Shown here: positions 49,451 through 58,220 of the stretch, piece after piece | Layout of the letters: the number at the start of each line of letters is the position of its first letter | Position numbering within the stretch: the first letter of the stretch is position 1 | From: an uncultured Lachnospiraceae bacterium | GTDB lineage: Bacteria; Bacillota; Clostridia; Lachnospirales; Lachnospiraceae | Direction: 5' to 3' | Length of the DNA: 64,000 nucleotides | Assembly (NCBI GenBank): GCA_910587765.1 | Contig: CAJUNR010000013.1 | Coordinates: forward strand, 40,032 to 104,031 | Notes under the pieces: generated by a model | Databases searched by the model: none | The model's input: the letters and a program-made list of their open reading frames with translations, nothing else | What the model was told of the DNA's origin: nothing | Made by a program: the position numbers and the translations under genes

Positions 49451-50528
49451 AAGTTCCTTTTTCCCTGGGGGACGGCGTTTTGCGGGGGAGAAAAGAGGCG
49501 GCATGAGATTTCACAGAAGAGCGGCGGGACTTCTCCTTGCACTTGTCATGCTCTGCGCGCAGGCGGCGCCGCTGAACGTATCGGCGAAGGAACCGTATAC
49601 GTATACGGTGCGTTTTCTGGCGGGAGGTCAGGGGAGCTTTGACCCGAAGCAGAACGCAGGGAGCGGAAGTTCCGTGAAGCCGGCGTCCGCCGGGGCGGAT
49701 ATGCTTGTCTTCCGCGGCCTGAAAGCCGGGGACCGGGTCAGCTTCAGCAGCCGGATGGTGCGGGTGAAAGACAGCAGTAAATATTATGTTAAAGGCATCC
49801 GCGAGAGCGGCAGAGACAACAATACGATTTATAATTCAGCCTTCATTGTACAGAGCGATAAGGACTATGTGGTGGCTTACGGAATCCTCGGGGACTCCGT
49901 TGCCTACACGGTCCATTATGAAGACGCGTCCGGGAAACGTCTGGCGCCGAGCGAGACGTACTACGGCAACGTGGGCGACCGTCCGGTGGTGGCCTATCTG
50001 TACGTGGAGGGATATCAGCCTCAGGCGTACAATCTGACCCGCACACTTGTCCGCAACGCGGCGGAGAATGTATTTACGTTCGTCTATACGCCGATCGAGA
50101 GAGACGGCGGGGGGAACGCGGCTCCGCCTGCGCCGAATGCGCCTGGAGACACGGAGGAGACCGTGACGGAAGTAAGAGGCGGCGGAGGCGGAGGTGCGGC
50201 CGGAGCCGGAGCGGCCGGCGGAGCCGACGAAGACGGGGCGCAGGAAACGGAGGAAACCGAAGCGGAGGATACACAGGAGGACGGGGAAGAGGACGGAGAG
50301 CCCCGGGAAGTCGAGTCCCTGGACGGAGAAGTTCCGCTGGATCAGGGCGGCGGCATCGAGGGAGAGGACGCCCGCAGAGTTCTGCCGGATCTGTCGTCCG
50401 ATTTTGCACTTCTTCTGCTGGCGCCGCTGTCGGTGAAGGCGGGGATTTGCTCCGCTGCAGCGCTGATTATCGGAAGCATCCTCTACTTTATCATACTGCG
50501 CAGGAGAAAAGAGGAAGAGAATGAGTGA
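49437..50528 (+). CDS. MucBP-domain surface protein
   Basis: A 363-residue protein: N-terminal signal region (AAGLLLALVMLCAQAAPLNVSA), a beta-rich domain (TYTVRFLAGGQGSFDPKQNA), a MucBP-like module (VAYTVHYEDASGKRLAPSET, YQPQAYNLTRTLVRN), a Gly/Ala then Glu/Asp-rich linker, and a C-terminal helix with RRRKEEE tail but no LPxTG. The ATG 49437 has GGAGGGAGGA upstream; an internal start at 49503 would give a more normal signal peptide. It overlaps sipW by eight bases. Confidence 0.72.
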   Translation: MRLHKSSFFPGGRRFAGEKRGGMRFHRRAAGLLLALVMLCAQAAPLNVSAKEPYTYTVRFLAGGQGSFDPKQNAGSGSSVKPASAGADMLVFRGLKAGDRVSFSSRMVRVKDSSKYYVKGIRESGRDNNTIYNSAFIVQSDKDYVVAYGILGDSVAYTVHYEDASGKRLAPSETYYGNVGDRPVVAYLYVEGYQPQAYNLTRTLVRNAAENVFTFVYTPIERDGGGNAAPPAPNAPGDTEETVTEVRGGGGGGAAGAGAAGGADEDGAQETEETEAEDTQEDGEEDGEPREVESLDGEVPLDQGGGIEGEDARRVLPDLSSDFALLLLAPLSVKAGICSAAALIIGSILYFIILRRRKEEENE

Positions 50529-51045
50529 CCGGAAGCCCCGGAAAAAGGGGGGCAGGGCGGCGATCGTGTTCTGCCGTCTGGCCGGGACGGCGATTCTTTT
50601 AAGCGTGGTTCTTTCCTGCCTTCCGCTCACCGTACCGCGTTTCCTGGGGTATGAGATTTACCATGTGGTCAGCGGCAGCATGGAGCCGGAGATCCCGGTC
50701 GGAAGCGTGGTCTACGTGCGGGGAGCGGTGCCGGAGGACATTCAGGAAGGCGAGGTGATCGCCTTTTGGAGCGGCGATTCCGTGATCATCCACCGGGTTC
50801 TGAAAAATAAGCTGGTAGAAGGCGTCTTTGAGACGAAGGGAGACGCCAATGCCGAAGAGGACATGAACGACGTGGCCTATGAGGCGCTGGTCGGCAGGGT
50901 GGAACGGCATTATCCGGTGATCGGCAGGCTGATGGTGCTGTATACGAGCAATATGGGCAAGGCCTATATGGTCTGCTACGCGGCCTGCGGAGCCATGTTC
51001 CATCTTCTTGCAGGAAGACTCAAAGAACGGCGGATGTTATCATAA
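50521..51045 (+). CDS. sipW: SipW-type signal peptidase (ER/archaeal type)
   Basis: A 174-residue membrane peptidase with helices at both ends. The catalytic Ser is in VVSGSMEPEIPVG and the partner residue is His in SVIIHRVL, the Ser/His dyad of the ER-type enzymes, instead of Lys. FETKGDANAEEDMNDV is the conserved C-terminal box. In Bacillus, SipW processes TasA and TapA fibre proteins; the three TasA-like genes just upstream fit this role. Confidence 0.93.
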   Translation: MSDRKPRKKGGRAAIVFCRLAGTAILLSVVLSCLPLTVPRFLGYEIYHVVSGSMEPEIPVGSVVYVRGAVPEDIQEGEVIAFWSGDSVIIHRVLKNKLVEGVFETKGDANAEEDMNDVAYEALVGRVERHYPVIGRLMVLYTSNMGKAYMVCYAACGAMFHLLAGRLKERRMLS

Positions 51046-51055
51046 GGAGGAGCGT

Positions 51056-51820
51056 ATGGTTTGGCGGCGGATGGCGGCGGCGGTTCTGTTGGTGATCTTT
51101 CTCGGTTCGACGGCGGTGATACTGTTTGCGAAGCGGGAATACCGGCTGTCGGAGGAACGAAACAACCGGCTGTCGGAACAGTATACAGACAGAGAAGAGG
51201 CGGCGGGGACGCAGGAGGAAGCGCTTTTGTCAGCGCCTATCCGCGTGGACTTTCCGTCGCTGTACGCGGAAAATCCGGACACGGCGGGATGGATCTACTG
51301 CGAGGGGACGCCGATTGATTATGTGGTGATGCAGGCGGCGGACAACGATTATTACTTGCGGCGTTCGTATGACGGGACACACAGTACGGCGGGAACAATT
51401 TTCATAGACGCAGAGAACCGGGCGGGTTTTGCGGACTGCAACACGATTGTCTACGGACATAATATGAGGAACGGTTCCATGTTCGCCGTTCTGTCCGAGT
51501 GGGCGTCGCAGGAATTTTATGAAGAGCATCCGGTTTTGTGGCTTCTGACTCCGAAGCAGGATTATCAGATCCGCCTGCTGGCAGGCTGTACGACGTCCGC
51601 GTACTCCGACATCTATACGATCTATCAGGAGCCCGGGGAGGCTTTTGACAACTATGTGAAAGAACTGCTCAGTCTGTCCGATTTTCAGTCGGACGCAGAA
51701 GCGGAAGAAGGAGGACATTATGTTCTGCTTTCCACCTGCTCTTATGCATTTGACAATGCGAGATACGTCCTCTTGGGCCTGCTGGTCCCGGCAGAGGGCG
51801 CGGGAGGAGAAGGAGCATAA
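51056..51820 (+). CDS. srtB: Class B sortase
   Basis: A 254-residue enzyme with an N-terminal membrane helix and a sortase domain: WIYCEGTPIDYVVMQAADNDYYL (the class B extended N-helix region), His in TIVYGHNMRNGSMF, Cys in VLLSTCSYAFDNARYVLLG with Arg seven residues after. No C-terminal helix, unlike the class C enzyme. AAGGAGG before ATG 51056. Its probable substrate is the LVRTGD protein of the same operon. Confidence 0.9.
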   Translation: MVWRRMAAAVLLVIFLGSTAVILFAKREYRLSEERNNRLSEQYTDREEAAGTQEEALLSAPIRVDFPSLYAENPDTAGWIYCEGTPIDYVVMQAADNDYYLRRSYDGTHSTAGTIFIDAENRAGFADCNTIVYGHNMRNGSMFAVLSEWASQEFYEEHPVLWLLTPKQDYQIRLLAGCTTSAYSDIYTIYQEPGEAFDNYVKELLSLSDFQSDAEAEEGGHYVLLSTCSYAFDNARYVLLGLLVPAEGAGGEGA

Positions 51821-51842
51821 AGGGAGACGGGCAGATTCGGAA

Positions 51843-53057
51843 ATGAGGCTTATGGAAGAACAGAAGGATGTTTTGTATGTTCGTATGTTCGGAAGATTCT
51901 CTATATCGTGGAACGGCAGGCTGATCGCGGGAGGAGCCAAGTCCAGCGAGACGCAGTTTTCCTATCTGATGCAGCTTCTTCTGCACAACAAGGAACAGGG
52001 AGTGCGGCGCAGCGATCTCGAACAAGTGCTCTTCGGGGACCGCAATATCAAGAATCAGCATCATGCGATGCGCAGCGTCATTTACAACGCCAGGAAAAGG
52101 CTGAAGGCCGTCTGTCTGCCGGACGCCGAGTACATCGAGTGCAGAGGAGGCATCTACTACTGGACTGATGAGATCCCGGTGGCGGAGGACGCGGGAGAGC
52201 TGGAGCGGCTGTTCCGGGAAGCGCAGAAGGAGGAGGATCCGGAGCGCAGGCTGGGGCTGTGGCTGGACGCCTGCCACTGCTATACCGGGGAATTTCTGGA
52301 GACGCAGGCCGGCCTGACGTGGGTGGCGAAGGAAGCCAGGCGTTACCGGGAGATTTTCTGTATCTGCGTGGAGGAGGCCGCAGTTCTTCTGCGCGAGCGG
52401 CAGGATTATGTACAGATGGAAGCCCTGGGCCGTTACGCGGCGAAGATTTATCCCTTTTCGGACTGGGAAGCGGTGACGATGGAGGCGCTGGTGAGTTCCG
52501 GCCGGGATGACGAGGCGAGAAAATTCTACGATGATACAACCTCATTATATCTGGAGGAGCTGGGGCTGCGTCCTTCGGTCCGCCTGACCGAGCTTCTGCA
52601 CCGGCTGGGAGACCAGATCGGGCATCGGTACACCGCGTTTGACGAGATTCAGGCGGAACTTCTGGAGAAGGAGGAAAAGGAGCCGGGAGGATTCCTGTGT
52701 ACCTGGCCGGTGTTTCAGGGGGTTTACCAGATGATCCGGCGCATGGTGGAGCGGACGGGGCAGTCGGCTTATCTGATGCTTTGCACGATCGTGGACAGCA
52801 AGGGCAATCCGGTGAAGGACGGGCTCGTCCTGGAACGGCTGTCGGAACGGCTCTGCGGCGTGCTTCTGCAGTCTGTCCGCCGCAGCGACGTGGTGAACAA
52901 GTACGGCAAAGGGCAGTATCTGCTCCTTCTGCTCAATACGACGCAGGAGGACTGCAGGGTTCTGCAGAGGAGGATCAACGGGCGCTTCCGGGTGGGGCGT
53001 CAGAGAATCGGGGTTCATTACTATGTCAAGAGTGTGATCAGCGTGCCTGATCTTTAG
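51843..53057 (+). CDS. BTAD transcriptional regulator with degenerate GGDEF-like tail
   Basis: A 404-residue regulator. Residues 10-95 form an OmpR-like winged helix (MFGRFSISWNG, SDLEQVLFGDRNIKNQHHAM, IYNARKRL); 100-265 a BTAD helical domain (CHCYTGEFLE, LGRYAAKIYPFSDWEAV, EELGLRPS); and 285-404 a segment with LERLSERLCGVLLQSVRRSDVVNKYGKGQYLLLLLN. That last pattern, R(R/S)DV..(R/K)Y....(F/Y)..LL, follows GGDEF domains but lacks GGDEF itself, so it is probably a sensor. It closes the island and may control it. A start at 51852 is also possible. Confidence 0.8.
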   Translation: MRLMEEQKDVLYVRMFGRFSISWNGRLIAGGAKSSETQFSYLMQLLLHNKEQGVRRSDLEQVLFGDRNIKNQHHAMRSVIYNARKRLKAVCLPDAEYIECRGGIYYWTDEIPVAEDAGELERLFREAQKEEDPERRLGLWLDACHCYTGEFLETQAGLTWVAKEARRYREIFCICVEEAAVLLRERQDYVQMEALGRYAAKIYPFSDWEAVTMEALVSSGRDDEARKFYDDTTSLYLEELGLRPSVRLTELLHRLGDQIGHRYTAFDEIQAELLEKEEKEPGGFLCTWPVFQGVYQMIRRMVERTGQSAYLMLCTIVDSKGNPVKDGLVLERLSERLCGVLLQSVRRSDVVNKYGKGQYLLLLLNTTQEDCRVLQRRINGRFRVGRQRIGVHYYVKSVISVPDL

Positions 53058-53074
53058 AGAAATACAGAAAAAGA

Positions 53075-53102
53075 GAAGCTTCCGGAGAAACGGAGGCTTC
53101 TT
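53075..53102 (+). terminator. Terminator after the BTAD gene
   Basis: GAAGCTTCCG (53075-53084) pairs with CGGAGGCTTC (53091-53100), with one G-U, then TT. Confidence 0.55.
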
Positions 53103-53157
53103 GATGCGCAGGGGCGCGTAAGGAAATTTGCTGCTTTGCAGCACGCACCCCGGGCGG

Positions 53158-53185
53158 CGGGCAGGGAAGAAAGCTTCCCTGCCCG
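53158..53185. terminator. Strong hairpin between convergent genes
   Basis: CGGGCAGGGAAG (53158-53169) pairs perfectly with CTTCCCTGCCCG (53174-53185), loop AAAG. It lies 28 bases from the stop of the minus-strand fucosyltransferase-like gene and can serve as its terminator, though the flanking T-run is weak. Confidence 0.55.
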
Positions 53186-53212
53186 ATTTGTGTTCCGGGA
53201 CGGCGGCCCCTT

Positions 53213-53995
53213 CTATTCTCCCGCGATGACCAGCGGGATCTTGCGTATGTCTGCGGCAATATCCGTAAACGAACTGAAATAACTGCCGATGATCTTCCGG
53301 GTGGAGGCGAGGCTGTAGAGGTCCAGCAGGGCGTCCTGAATGCCTTCCCTGCTGTCGCGTCTGAGACACCGTTCCCGGTTGGAGAGAATCCGTCCTGGGA
53401 AGGCCTCGCGGATGCGCGCTTCTTCGGCCAGGTCGTCGGTGGCCAGATAGAAGACGGTGTCCGCAGCCGCGTCGAGCTCCCGCTGCATCAAGTGGATAAA
53501 GGCGTCGGTGGAGCTTTTGCCGATGGCGGGCTGATTGTCTGTGCGGCGGATGTGCACGCCCACGCAGGACGGACCGAAGCGGGCGGTCATCGCGCTGATC
53601 CGCTTTTGTAGCGGTTCAGCCGGGATGAACAGATGATAATCCTCTGCCGGGTAGAACCATTCCCAGGTAAAAATATAGAGGTTTCCCTTGAGGCTTCTGG
53701 CGTAGGCTTCGTCGAGCTTCCCGTCGGGCCCGCGGTGCGCGAGCAGATCCTCGTTGGTCAGGCGGGTGCGGGCGGTTTTCTGGTAGAACAGTTTGCGGGG
53801 ATCGGCGACGGAGCGGATGCTCGTGACCCGGAAATCCGTGACCGGGCGAAACAGCGCGTCAAAAGGGCAGTTCAGTTCCGGATTGCAGTTCCAGAGTACC
53901 AGAAGCTTCTCCTGGCGCGCCCGGGCGAGCTTCCATCCGGAATTAATCACGCGTATTCTATTGCATAAACCGCCGGAAGGTTGTATGATTATCAT
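53213..53995 (-). CDS. Fucosyltransferase-like glycosyltransferase
   Basis: A 260-residue cytosolic protein. MIIIQPSGGLCNRIRVINSGW at the N-terminus and CVGVHIRRTDNQPAI near residue 145 match the GDP-fucose binding pattern of the alpha-1,2/1,6- and O-fucosyltransferase superfamily (HxRRxD), with FYLATDD and IIGSYFSSFTD further on. GDP-fucose as donor is inferred. It is transcribed away from the main glycan genes and forms the left edge of that locus. Confidence 0.75.
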   Translation of the reverse strand: MIIIQPSGGLCNRIRVINSGWKLARARQEKLLVLWNCNPELNCPFDALFRPVTDFRVTSIRSVADPRKLFYQKTARTRLTNEDLLAHRGPDGKLDEAYARSLKGNLYIFTWEWFYPAEDYHLFIPAEPLQKRISAMTARFGPSCVGVHIRRTDNQPAIGKSSTDAFIHLMQRELDAAADTVFYLATDDLAEEARIREAFPGRILSNRERCLRRDSREGIQDALLDLYSLASTRKIIGSYFSSFTDIAADIRKIPLVIAGE

Positions 53996-54081
53996 TGAGT
54001 TACCTCGCTTATACTATAGAGTAGAACCGTAGAACACGTTTTTGTTCCGCGGACAGACCAAGTATAGCACAGAAAGATGAT

Positions 54082-55314
54082 ATGGGCAACGACGGTATGG
54101 GACAAATCAGGGTTTTACAGATCAGCACCGTATGCGGAAGCGGAAGCGTGGGCCGCATTATGGTGGACATTTATCATACGCTGGAGAAGAACGGGGACCG
54201 GGCGCTGATCGCCTACGGACGGCAGAAGGCCCCGGACGGCATACAGGCGTTCCGCTTTGGTTCGGGGGCGGATATGGCGCTGCACGTTCTCTCGACCTTC
54301 TTCAAAGGGGAACACGGCTTTGCCTCCGCGGGGCAGACGAGGAGGCTGACGGAGAAGATCCGGCAGTGGGATCCGGATGTGATTCATCTGCACAACATTC
54401 ACGGGTTTGTACTGCAGGTGGAGCTTTTATTTGCGTATCTGAAAGAAGCGGGCAAGCCGGTCGTGTGGACGCTGCACGACTGCTGGCCGTACACGGGCCA
54501 CTGCGCGTTCTATGACTATACCGGCTGCGGCGGCTGGAAGAGCGGCTGCAGGTCCTGCAGGGAGTATCGCCGTACCTATCCCTACGCGCTGTTTAAAAAC
54601 CGGACGGAAAGCAATTATATAAGAAAGAGGGCCGCGTTCACGGGCGTTCCCGGCCTGACGCTCGCGGTGCCGTCCCGCTGGCTGGAAGCGGAGGTAAAAC
54701 AGTCTTTTCTAGGAGCCTATCCGGTGGAGGTGATACCCAACGGGATCGACCGGGGGAAGTTCCGTCCGATGCGGACGGGACTGAGAGCGCGGCTGGGGCT
54801 GGAGGACCGGTTCGTCGTGCTGGGCGTGGCCAATGTGTGGGAGAGAAGAAAGGGGCTGGCGTACCTGCTGTGGCTGGCGGAAAAGCTTCCTGCGGACTGC
54901 CGGGTCGTCCTGATCGGGCTGTCCGGCAGGCAGAAGAGAAGGCTTCCGGAGAAGGTCCTCGGCATTTCGCGCACCGCCGATACGGAGGAGCTGGCGGGGT
55001 ATTATTCCATGGCGGACGTGTTTGTGAACGCTACGCTGGAGGATAATTTTCCGACGACGAATCTGGAGGCGCTTTCCTGCGGGACGCCGGTGATCACCTT
55101 TGACACCGGGGGCAGTCCGGAGTGTCTGGATGAAAGCTGCGGGAGAGTGGTTCCGAAAGGAGACAAAAAAGCGCTTTTAGAAGCGGTTCTTCTGGAGAAG
55201 CAGGAGCCCCGCGGACAGAAAGACTGTCTGAAGAGAGCGGAACAATACAGGAAAGAGGATCGGTTCCGGGAGTATGCGGAGTTGTACCGCCGTCTGGCCG
55301 GTCAGGGAGAATAG
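54082..55314 (+). CDS. Glycosyltransferase family 4
   Basis: A 410-residue GT-B enzyme. N-terminal RVLQISTVCGSGSVGRIMVDIY, VIHLHNIHGF and WTLHDCWPYTGHCAFYD are typical of clostridial GT4 enzymes of wall-polysaccharide loci. Near the C-terminus, VFVNATLEDNFPTTNLEALSC carries the donor-binding Glu pair (E-x7-E pattern). Retaining mechanism expected; donor unknown. The gene ends at the base before the next ATG. ATG 54097 is an alternative start; neither has a good ribosome binding site. Confidence 0.88.
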   Translation: MGNDGMGQIRVLQISTVCGSGSVGRIMVDIYHTLEKNGDRALIAYGRQKAPDGIQAFRFGSGADMALHVLSTFFKGEHGFASAGQTRRLTEKIRQWDPDVIHLHNIHGFVLQVELLFAYLKEAGKPVVWTLHDCWPYTGHCAFYDYTGCGGWKSGCRSCREYRRTYPYALFKNRTESNYIRKRAAFTGVPGLTLAVPSRWLEAEVKQSFLGAYPVEVIPNGIDRGKFRPMRTGLRARLGLEDRFVVLGVANVWERRKGLAYLLWLAEKLPADCRVVLIGLSGRQKRRLPEKVLGISRTADTEELAGYYSMADVFVNATLEDNFPTTNLEALSCGTPVITFDTGGSPECLDESCGRVVPKGDKKALLEAVLLEKQEPRGQKDCLKRAEQYRKEDRFREYAELYRRLAGQGE

Positions 55315-56061
55315 ATGGGAACATTGCCGAAGGTGTCTGTCATCACCACGACCTACAACGACGCTTCCAATCTGGAGCGCATTATGGATCAGGTGTACAG
55401 GCAGGATTACGAGAATCTGGAATATATTATTGTGGACGGCGGGTCCACAGACGGGACGATGGAGCTGATTCGCCGGATGGAAAAGCGGATGCCGGGACGG
55501 TTCCGTTATCTCTCGGAGCCGGACCGCGGGATTTATGACGCGATCAACAAAGGAATCGCGCTGTCGACCGGGGATATTATCGGCTGCTGTTTTGACCGCT
55601 ATGCGGATGAAGGCGTGATCCGCCGGATGGTGCAGGCGATGGAGACGGAGTGCACGGACGGAGTGCACGGGGATCTCTATTATATGGATGGAGAACGGAT
55701 CGTGCGCCGGTGGCATCAGGGCCAGGGAACGATCCGGACCGGCTGGCTTCCCGGACATCCGACGATGTATCTGCGCCGGGAAGTCTATGAGACGTACGGG
55801 GTGTACCGGACGGATTATCGGATTGCGGCGGATTATGAATTTATGGTGCGCATCCTCTACCGGAAACAGGTGACGCTGTCCTACCTTCCGGAGATTCTGA
55901 TCTATATGTCCTACGGCGGGACAAGCACGAGCAGCCTGGGTTCGTATCTTCAGTCGCTGAAGGAGGGACACCGGGCGCTGAAGGAGAACGGCGTTCCCTT
56001 TGCCTGGTTTACGGATCTGTGCCGGACCGTGCGCGTGCTGCTGCAATTTGTAAAAAAGTAG
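55315..56061 (+). CDS. Glycosyltransferase family 2
   Basis: A 248-residue GT-A enzyme: VSVITTTYNDASNLERIMDQVY, IIVDGGSTDGT, YLSEPDRGIYDAINKGIALSTGDIIG and a C-terminal RIAADYEFMVRILYRK. In this subfamily the DxD site normally reads NSDD; here it is CCFDRYADEG, so the metal ligands are unusual. Directly coupled to the GT4 gene (no spacer). Confidence 0.87.
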   Translation: MGTLPKVSVITTTYNDASNLERIMDQVYRQDYENLEYIIVDGGSTDGTMELIRRMEKRMPGRFRYLSEPDRGIYDAINKGIALSTGDIIGCCFDRYADEGVIRRMVQAMETECTDGVHGDLYYMDGERIVRRWHQGQGTIRTGWLPGHPTMYLRREVYETYGVYRTDYRIAADYEFMVRILYRKQVTLSYLPEILIYMSYGGTSTSSLGSYLQSLKEGHRALKENGVPFAWFTDLCRTVRVLLQFVKK

Positions 56062-56112
56062 CAATCTTTTGCGGGATGTGGTAAAATGGGCGGAAGTGAT
56101 AAGGAGTATGGT

Positions 56113-56802
56113 ATGAAGAAGCTTGTGATTATCCCTGCGTACAACGAATGCGGGAGTATCTTAAAAGCGGTGGAGGATATCAGAACCCATGCGCCCGGAT
56201 TCGATTATGTGGTGATCAATGACTGTTCGACGGACGGTACGCTGGACATCTGCCGGAAATACGGGCTGAACCATGTGAATCTGTCCGTCAATCTGGGGAT
56301 CGGCGGCGCGGTGCAGACCGGTTATATTTACGCGCGCCAGAATGACTATGACCTTGCGGTACAGTTCGACGGTGACGGACAGCACGACGCCGCTTATCTG
56401 GAATCCATGGCGGAAGTGCTCTGCGGGACCGGCAGCGATATGGTCATCGGCTCCAGATTTATTGAGAAAGAGGGGTTTCAGTCTTCGGGACTGCGCCGGG
56501 TCGGCATCCGGTATTTTTCCTTCCTCATCCGTCTTCTGACCGGAAAGCAGGTGACGGACCCGACCTCCGGTATGCGGATGGTGAACCGGGATGTGATCGG
56601 GATCTATGCGGGAAGCTATCCCAAGGACTATCCGGAGCCGGAAAGCGTGACGGCGATTCTGCGCATGAAGAAAAAGGTGACGGAGCTCCCGGTGGTAATG
56701 AAGGAGCGGGAAGAAGGCACCTCCTCCATCGGAGGCTTCCGGTCCGTTTATTATATGATTAAAGTGACGCTGGCGGTTCTCATGGAACGGCTCAGAAGAT
56801 AG
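56113..56802 (+). CDS. Glycosyltransferase family 2, DPM1-like
   Basis: A 229-residue GT-A enzyme without membrane segments: KLVIIPAYNECGSI, VINDCSTDGT, LAVQFDGDGQHD (metal-binding DGDGQHD), VIGSRFIEKEGFQSSGLRR and DPTSGMRM. This is the dolichol/polyprenol-phosphate sugar synthase type, which loads a sugar on a lipid carrier. AAGGAG before ATG 56113 sets the start; the ATG at 56086 is rejected. DUF2304 follows, a frequent partner. Confidence 0.88.
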   Translation: MKKLVIIPAYNECGSILKAVEDIRTHAPGFDYVVINDCSTDGTLDICRKYGLNHVNLSVNLGIGGAVQTGYIYARQNDYDLAVQFDGDGQHDAAYLESMAEVLCGTGSDMVIGSRFIEKEGFQSSGLRRVGIRYFSFLIRLLTGKQVTDPTSGMRMVNRDVIGIYAGSYPKDYPEPESVTAILRMKKKVTELPVVMKEREEGTSSIGGFRSVYYMIKVTLAVLMERLRR

Positions 56803-56820
56803 GAGCGGAAGAGACAGACA

Positions 56821-57213
56821 ATGATGACGGTAAAATTACAAATTGTGATCGGAATTGCGATTCTGTTTGTATTTGCGATTCTGGTGAATATGATACGGAG
56901 GAGGAGCCTGGAGCTGAAGTACGCGCTGTCCTGGATGGCGGTGATGTGCGCGCTTTTTATTTTCGACTGTTCGCCCGGGCTTCTGATTGTGGTATCGGAC
57001 TTTCTGGGGATCTATGCGCCGGTGAACATGATCTTTTTCCTGGGCTTCTGCTTTTCGCTGGTGATCATCTTTTCCCTGACCGTGGCGCTCTCGAGAATGT
57101 CCAACAGCATCCGCACGCTGGATCAGATGGTGGCGCTGAATGAGAAGCGCCTGCAGGAGCTGGAATCGGAGCTGAAGAAAGCGAAAGGGAACAAACGTCA
57201 GGAAGAGGAATAG
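56821..57213 (+). CDS. DUF2304 membrane protein
   Basis: A 130-residue protein with three membrane helices (residues about 8-25, 35-55, 65-90) and a C-terminal coiled coil (LDQMVALNEKRLQELESELKKAK). Family DUF2304 lies next to GT2 genes in many loci and is thought to help lipid-linked sugar transfer; no activity is proven. Four bases before the next gene. Confidence 0.82.
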   Translation: MMTVKLQIVIGIAILFVFAILVNMIRRRSLELKYALSWMAVMCALFIFDCSPGLLIVVSDFLGIYAPVNMIFFLGFCFSLVIIFSLTVALSRMSNSIRTLDQMVALNEKRLQELESELKKAKGNKRQEEE

Positions 57214-57217
57214 AGAG

Positions 57218-58192
57218 ATGGAAGACAAAAAGAATCGGAACAATCGGAAGGAGCACGTCCTTTATCTGGTCGTGCCGTGCTATAACGAGCAGGAGGTTCT
57301 GCCGGAGACGTCAAAAAGGCTGCGGGAGAAGCTTGCAGACCTGATCGGGCGGGAGCTGATCTCTTCGGAGAGCCGGATTCTGTTCGTCAACGACGGCTCG
57401 AAAGACCGGACATGGGAGATGATCGAGGAGCTGCACGAAGCGGATCCAGTCTGTCAGGGCGTGAAGCTTTCGCGCAACCGCGGCCATCAGAACGCGCTGC
57501 TCGGCGGGCTGATGACGGCGAAGGAGTATGCGGATATGGTCATCTCTCTCGATGCGGATCTGCAGGACGACATCGACGTGATCGATCAGTTTGTGGAAAA
57601 ATATTACGAGGGCTGCGAGATCGTTTACGGCGTGCGCAGCGCCCGCAATACGGATACGTTTTTCAAAAGGTTTACCGCGGAGGGCTTTTACCGGCTGATC
57701 CGCCTGATGGGCGGCGAAGTCGTCTTCAACCACGCGGATTACCGGCTGATGAGCAGGCGGGCGCTCGAAGAGATGGAACGGTATCAGGAGGTGAATCTGT
57801 TCCTCAGGGGAATCGTACCCATGATCGGTTTTCAGACCGGAGTCGTGACCTATGAGCGTCACGAGCGTCTGGCGGGCGAATCCAAATATCCCCTGAAGAA
57901 GATGCTGGCTTTGGCGGTGGACGGAATCACCTCCCTGTCGATCAAACCGATCCGCTTTATCGTGCTGCTCGGCATGTTTATCTTTGTGTGCAGCTTTGCG
58001 ATGCTGGCCTACTCGCTCATTCAGCATTTTCTCGGGCGTACCAGCATCGGCTGGACGTCTCTGATCGTGTCGATCTGGGCGATCGGAGGACTGCAGCTTC
58101 TGGCGATCGGTGTGATTGGGGAGTACATCGGGAAGATTTATCTGGAGACGAAGAGAAGGCCGCGGTATATTATCGAAAAGGTTCTTCGATAG
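57218..58192 (+). CDS. Polyprenyl-phosphate glycosyltransferase, GtrB-like
   Basis: A 324-residue GT2 enzyme with two C-terminal membrane helices (FIVLLGMFIFVCSFAMLAYSL and SLIVSIWAIGGLQLLAIGVI). Motifs: LVVPCYNEQEVLPET, FVNDGSKDRTW, VISLDADLQDDIDVI and VYGVRSARNTDTFFKR. Such enzymes make undecaprenyl-phosphate glucose (or a similar sugar), the donor for GT-C enzymes such as the one encoded next. Confidence 0.93.
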   Translation: MEDKKNRNNRKEHVLYLVVPCYNEQEVLPETSKRLREKLADLIGRELISSESRILFVNDGSKDRTWEMIEELHEADPVCQGVKLSRNRGHQNALLGGLMTAKEYADMVISLDADLQDDIDVIDQFVEKYYEGCEIVYGVRSARNTDTFFKRFTAEGFYRLIRLMGGEVVFNHADYRLMSRRALEEMERYQEVNLFLRGIVPMIGFQTGVVTYERHERLAGESKYPLKKMLALAVDGITSLSIKPIRFIVLLGMFIFVCSFAMLAYSLIQHFLGRTSIGWTSLIVSIWAIGGLQLLAIGVIGEYIGKIYLETKRRPRYIIEKVLR

Positions 58193-58220
58193 GGTTTTTT
58201 TATACTGCGGCATCCGGACG

